Assembly: GCA_036897625.1 (NCBI GenBank) | Contig: JAYMTA010000001.1 | Coordinates: 124,001 to 188,000 of the forward strand | Reading direction: 5' to 3' | DNA: 64,000 bases | Source: Pelargonium cotyledonis | Taxonomy: Eukaryota; Streptophyta; Magnoliopsida; Geraniales; Geraniaceae | Shown: one piece after another, positions 59,314 to 64,000 of the stretch | Position numbering within the stretch: the stretch's first letter is position 1 | How the letters are laid out: every line of letters begins with the position of its first letter | Notes under the pieces: generated by a model | Databases searched by the model: none | Seen by the model: the letters and a program-made list of their open reading frames with translations, nothing else | What the model was told of the DNA's origin: nothing | Translations under genes and position numbers: made by a program

Positions 59314-61049
59314 TACTCAATAGTTGCATTGTAAAGATCAATATGCGGCTATTATAATTATAAGTAGTTGCATACTCTTAATCCATTACGCAAGAATCCA
59401 TTTTTTATACTGCGTCCAATTTCATTTTTCTACTTGAATTGGAGAACTTCCCATTCAGACTAAATCTTATCCTCATTTTTTGGTAACTAGATTCCGCTTT
59501 GAGGCAAAGTTTTCCTAATAAAGATATTAAGATTCGGGGCATTGTCATCTAGTCTCTACTAGTTGCTAGTATCCAGTTAGCACACAGTAAAAGAATTTTA
59601 AACTTACTCTCAAATGTTGTACAAAGCTATACAGGGTTTTTTAACTCCGATATTCCTAGGCATAGCCGCGTGGTGATAATCTGTAAAAGCATAAAAAGCA
59701 AAACTAAGTTGAGTAAACCAGTTCTCAATTATACAAGTATAAAATAAAAACTTAAAAAGGTATAAATTTCGTGTCTGATTCATGAGATTCCCTTCTTAAT
59801 TCTAGATTGCCTCTTTGTTTTCAAGAGCTTCCAGTCTATAATTCTGAGTTCTTCGTTATTTGTAGAAGCTTATTATAAATAGATTTCTTATTGTATGAAT
59901 GGTCTGCTCTTTCCTATTCGCAGGAGAATTCCCTTGCCTTGAGAGTGGAAAACATCGGTGTTCAAACCTCAGATAAATCTTAACTTTATTAAAATTAGGA
60001 GAATAACAATTGGCGGGAGGAGTAAATATCCCCCTTTTTGTTAACCTTTATCCTAGAGAGGACGCTCTATCAATTATCTTTGAGGTCTTTTTCTCGGCTA
60101 TTTAGCTTTAGTTACTGCGCTTCATTTAAAAAAGAAATATTTATAAAATAGGGTACTCTTCTGACTAGTCTCATCCTAAGGGTTAGGGCGTAGAAAGTCA
60201 GGAACATTTTGAGCAATAGGTCGTCCTTGTAGAGTTGTTCCGCGGAGATAGCATTTCTTTGTCTGTCAAACATTTGACTTAACGAAATTGAGTACTTTGC
60301 TTAGTAGAATTCACTCGATTTCACAGGGGTAAACCGGCCGAGATAATACCGAATAGAACTAAAAAAAAGCAATAAAATATTAAAGTTACTCAAATAATAT
60401 TTTGCTATTAGACGGGTTTGGCATACTTAATCTTGTAACGGAATTTTGTAAGACACTCTCCCCGCATTTAAGGCTTGTCGAAAGGTCACAATTAGAAAGA
60501 AAACCAGGACACGCGCGGGTATGATACTATTTATGGTACAATTGATCATTATCAGTCAAAATATGCACTTTTAGCTAATTATTCAACTCGGAAATGGGAC
60601 CCCGTTAAGGAATACAAGCAGCGGCTGTCGTAAGAGTTAACGTTTGAACGGTTCGGCGTAGCTTACTTATATTCTGATATGTCAGAGCAGGCTTTGTACA
60701 TACATACATATACTTAATTAATACTTACAACTTAGCATGTTGCCCCGCCAAATCCTTTACTTTCTATGAGCTGTCTTGCCTGCCGTTTTCTAAAATTCCC
60801 AAAGTAAGTTAAGTTACCCGTGAATAAGGGTATAAGGTAACTCCAAAGAACTTACCTTTTCTATAAATTTATATGAGTTACTTTGAGAAAGATGAGTTTT
60901 TTGCTACAAGTGTACCTTTGTAGCTTGCTAGTGCTAATACAAGTATTCCAAATATCGATAAGTTTTATAAGTATCTCTCTTTCAAAATCTCGAATCTATT
61001 ATTATTTATATTCCACTAATGAACCTACTTTCCCTTTACCGGGGCCCTA

Positions 61050-61066
61050 TAAATAAATAAATAAAT
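61050..61066 (+). repeat. TAAA microsatellite, four units
   Basis: Four TAAA units in a row in AT-rich DNA. Confidence 0.5.
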
Positions 61067-64000
61067 AGTAGACTTAAATTTAACCAAGCGCTTGGTGACA
61101 AATATTCACTAAAATCATCCACTTTATCTTTCCACACTATATGGCGTATCTCTTAAGAAGCACTTATGCAAAGTTAGGAGGAATTTAAGTGATATGTGTT
61201 ATATGTATAATTCTGAATTCTATTTTATTAAACGATAGTAGAGCAGTCTTTTTATCTTACAATAACTAGAATCTTTTACCTGGATATCTCAAGTATTTAA
61301 ATTTCATAGGGTAGAAATTCTCTGGATCTGTGTTTCTAATCATGCCCCACTTTTACTAAATGCTCACCAGATCCTATATATTTTCAGCTTTCGGTCTTTT
61401 TCGGAATAAACAGGGAGGATCGTTTAAGCTGTAGTTTCTGATTGCAAAGAAAAGGAGGGCTTCGCTATTGAAGGATAATGATTTCAAGAACGGATGGTCT
61501 TTCCCTAAAATTCCCGGTTATTGTTCTACGAAAGCACACTTTGAATTCATGTAGTTTAAAGAAGCAGACTTTGGATATACCATCTAGGCGCGTATTAAGT
61601 ACAGGTTTAGACTTTGTTACATTAAGTAAGCGCATAATCGAGGTTTTTATACTAAGTATCAAGAGCTCGTATAAGTAAGGTTATAGGAGTAAAATAACCC
61701 ACTAAATTCCTAAGCTTATAACGATACCTGCTATATTTTTAGTTAAACGGACACTTTAGACTGTGTTAATCTACAAGTTTTTGTAGTTTACTTCATGTAA
61801 GGATTTAGTGATATTTTAAATTCAAAAAAGTATTCATTATTCAGGTAATGAAGGATGCTAATACGGGGTTATATATCTCCTTCCTTGGATAAAATTTTTG
61901 CTTTCTAAAATGTAAGGCACGGCATACACCTAATCCAAATAACTTATATAACCGGGGTTCTAAAACTAAATTAAAAAAGTTGCATACATTTTTACGGGTC
62001 CCCTTTTTTATCTTTGGGGAGAGAGGCGGGATACCTCTTAATAAAAAGAGGTCTTATACTTGGTATTATTTCACGCACTGATAAAGCCTGTTAAAGTTCA
62101 GTTCAGGAGATACCCATTAAAGTCTGAAAGCACATCAAATAAAGAATACAAACGGCTGTGCCTGGGATTCTTAAATAAGAAAAACTTAATTCGCAAGGAT
62201 AGAAATCTGTTTACATAGCACATTATAATGAGCATAATATCTTTCTTTTTTAACTTCCTCGCGGGTGTTTCTGGGTTCTTTCTAGTTCGCTTCGTTTTAC
62301 TTAACAGCTTTGTATAGTAAGGAATTCTTTAAGACTAAGTGCTTTTTCACTAACTAAGAGATACCAGGTTATCTAAGGTGTTTAATAAATAACGAGCGCT
62401 TATAGGCTGTATTTTTTAAATTCCATATTCCGTATCTAGGATAAATGGAATCGCTTAGATATAATGAATAGTTTTTGCAAATCAAAGTTCTGTGAATTTA
62501 GTAGATAAAAGAGAAGTAAGGTAATAGATCACTAACTCGAGATGCGAATTCTAGGTAAGCGCTAATTTTTTACGCACGTATTAAGGTTGGAACCTACTTA
62601 TAGGATTCGGATTCTTATTATAAAGTAAAATACTCCTAATTTTCAGGAGGATCTTCCAAGAGGGTAGTGGAGGACATATAAGTCTTATAAAAAAGACAAA
62701 TTAATTATTATAGAGTATGTAAGTGCAGCATATCCTATAGGGAGCTTAGTAAAGGAAAATCATAGTCTGAGTAGTAGCCAATTTCTAAAGGTATATTTAC
62801 CGGTGAGCAGACAATAAAGTGAATTTTTTAAAAGTTTCTTTCAAATAGGAATCTTTTACTAGACTAATATAATCTAGAGCAGACCGCTTCAGTAATTTAA
62901 GGTCTTCCTCTTCTTGACACGAATGGAAGTTCTTTAGATAAAAACCAGAAAATGGGACATGGTGTTATGTTTATACACTTATTGATTAGACAAGGAAGGG
63001 TTTAATAGCTCTATGCACGGTAGGGTAGGTTTATAACAAAGTTCTTGCTTGGTTCTTTTTTTGTTTACAGTTTTGATAAAACCAAAGCCAATACTAGGCA
63101 ATGTGTATCTATCCCCGGGGTTCCCACCACGTTAAATAGGTCTTGTTAAACCCGCGGTAGGTCCTTAGTGTATACTGCCTTTTAGATAATAGAGTAATTC
63201 TTTATCAGACCAGATGCCCTAAAACTGGATGCTATGAACCTAGAGTCAAAAACTATACTGCTTAGTAGCACCCTTTCAGTTTATGTCATTTATAACTGCT
63301 TATATATACGTAAATACACCCCGTAATCTTAGTAAACGAAACTGTTACTTACAAAAAGCTATTAAAGTGGAAAGAAAAACTTTCATTAAGATTCCCTTTA
63401 TAACATTAGTAAATACCTTTGACGGAAGTGCTAAAGGAAAAGGGAATACATAAAAGAGTTCCCTCTAGAACTAGAAGAGTCCAGTCATTTGTTATAAAAT
63501 ATAGAAACAAAGGCTAGTTTTAATTTATAAACAAGGTGTTACCTAGAAAATATTTTACTTAAGAAAAAGTCTTATTTAACTAAAAATTCGTAATCTAAAT
63601 AAGACAATTGCGAATAATCAGCTAGACAATTCTTATGCCAGGTTAATAAAGTTCACCTAGAACCCAGAATGGAGTTAATAAGAGAGTCTTTTATACCTAA
63701 TAATTTTTATAATAGGAAGAATCTCAATAAGTTTATTTAACGAGTAACTGGACGAAGCAGTTATCTATTACAGGCCTTTTTCTCACGAAAAGGAAAGAGT
63801 GTTCTGTTTCTGAGCTTTTCCAGTTGTATTTAGTTCGCAACTGTTTTGTTATACAGATTTATACCCACCCACTCCAAACAAAATCAATTGATTCTGGCAA
63901 GTTAACACTCTACGAGGCTCGTTTCTACTTAAGTAAAATAATGCAGAGCAGACAGAATGGTATATTATCTATCCCACTTTTTAGGAAAGGGCTGACAATA

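Larger units (their letters stand above)
55270..64000. other. AT-rich gene-free flank, right part II
   Basis: Non-coding AT-rich DNA to the window end. It contains tRNA-like relics at 55.5, 58.2 and 59.2 kb and a short TAAA run near 61,050. A weak T-arm-like match at 59,958 has no other arms. The ATG-start frame at 56,586-56,768 (60 codons, basic) has no family signature. I see no promoter, terminator or gene. Confidence 0.7.

Overview
This 64 kb window holds no protein-coding gene that I can support. The longest open frames are 103 and 96 codons, which is about what stop-rich AT-biased DNA gives by chance, and most begin at GTG or TTG. I saw no rRNA, intact tRNA, CRISPR array, recognisable transposase or insertion sequence. 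The real content is decayed tRNA-like sequence, dispersed short repeats, and a compositionally distinct central domain.

Layout: (1) about 1-30,400, an AT-rich gene-free flank with scattered tRNA-like relics, five of them clustered on the minus strand at 13.6-15.6 kb, and one copy each of a diverged 110-bp repeat at 10.3 kb and 29.3 kb. (2) About 30,400-46,200, a richer mosaic domain in which words of 12-18 bases recur in both orientations. It contains blocks of opposite strand skew meeting near 32.6 kb, an unassigned GC-richer island at 34.9-35.6 kb, a low-complexity TGTATT-rich stretch at 36.1-36.5 kb, a purine-rich block at 39.1-39.4 kb and a degenerate repeat array at 43.2-44.7 kb. (3) About 46,200-64,000, AT-rich flank again, with a second minus-strand tRNA-relic cluster at 53.1-53.8 kb and a small outlier of mosaic-type sequence at 54.6-55.3 kb.

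Origin: I cannot name the organism. The absence of coding argues against a bacterium or phage. Clusters of diverged tRNAs of many specificities in AT-rich non-coding DNA fit a grossly expanded mitochondrial genome (plant, algal or fungal). The excess of TA over AT and the shortage of CA+TG relative to AC+GT in hand-counted samples would also fit an AT-rich fungal nuclear region affected by repeat-induced point mutation (RIP). Both remain open.

How the parts relate: the same short words link the mosaic domain to small islands at 12.9, 14.9 and 54.6 kb, and word orientation tracks strand skew. I therefore read the domain as inverted and direct copies of an older repeat family, worn down and shuffled, lying in DNA that also collects broken tRNA genes. 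All coordinates and pairings were worked out by eye.
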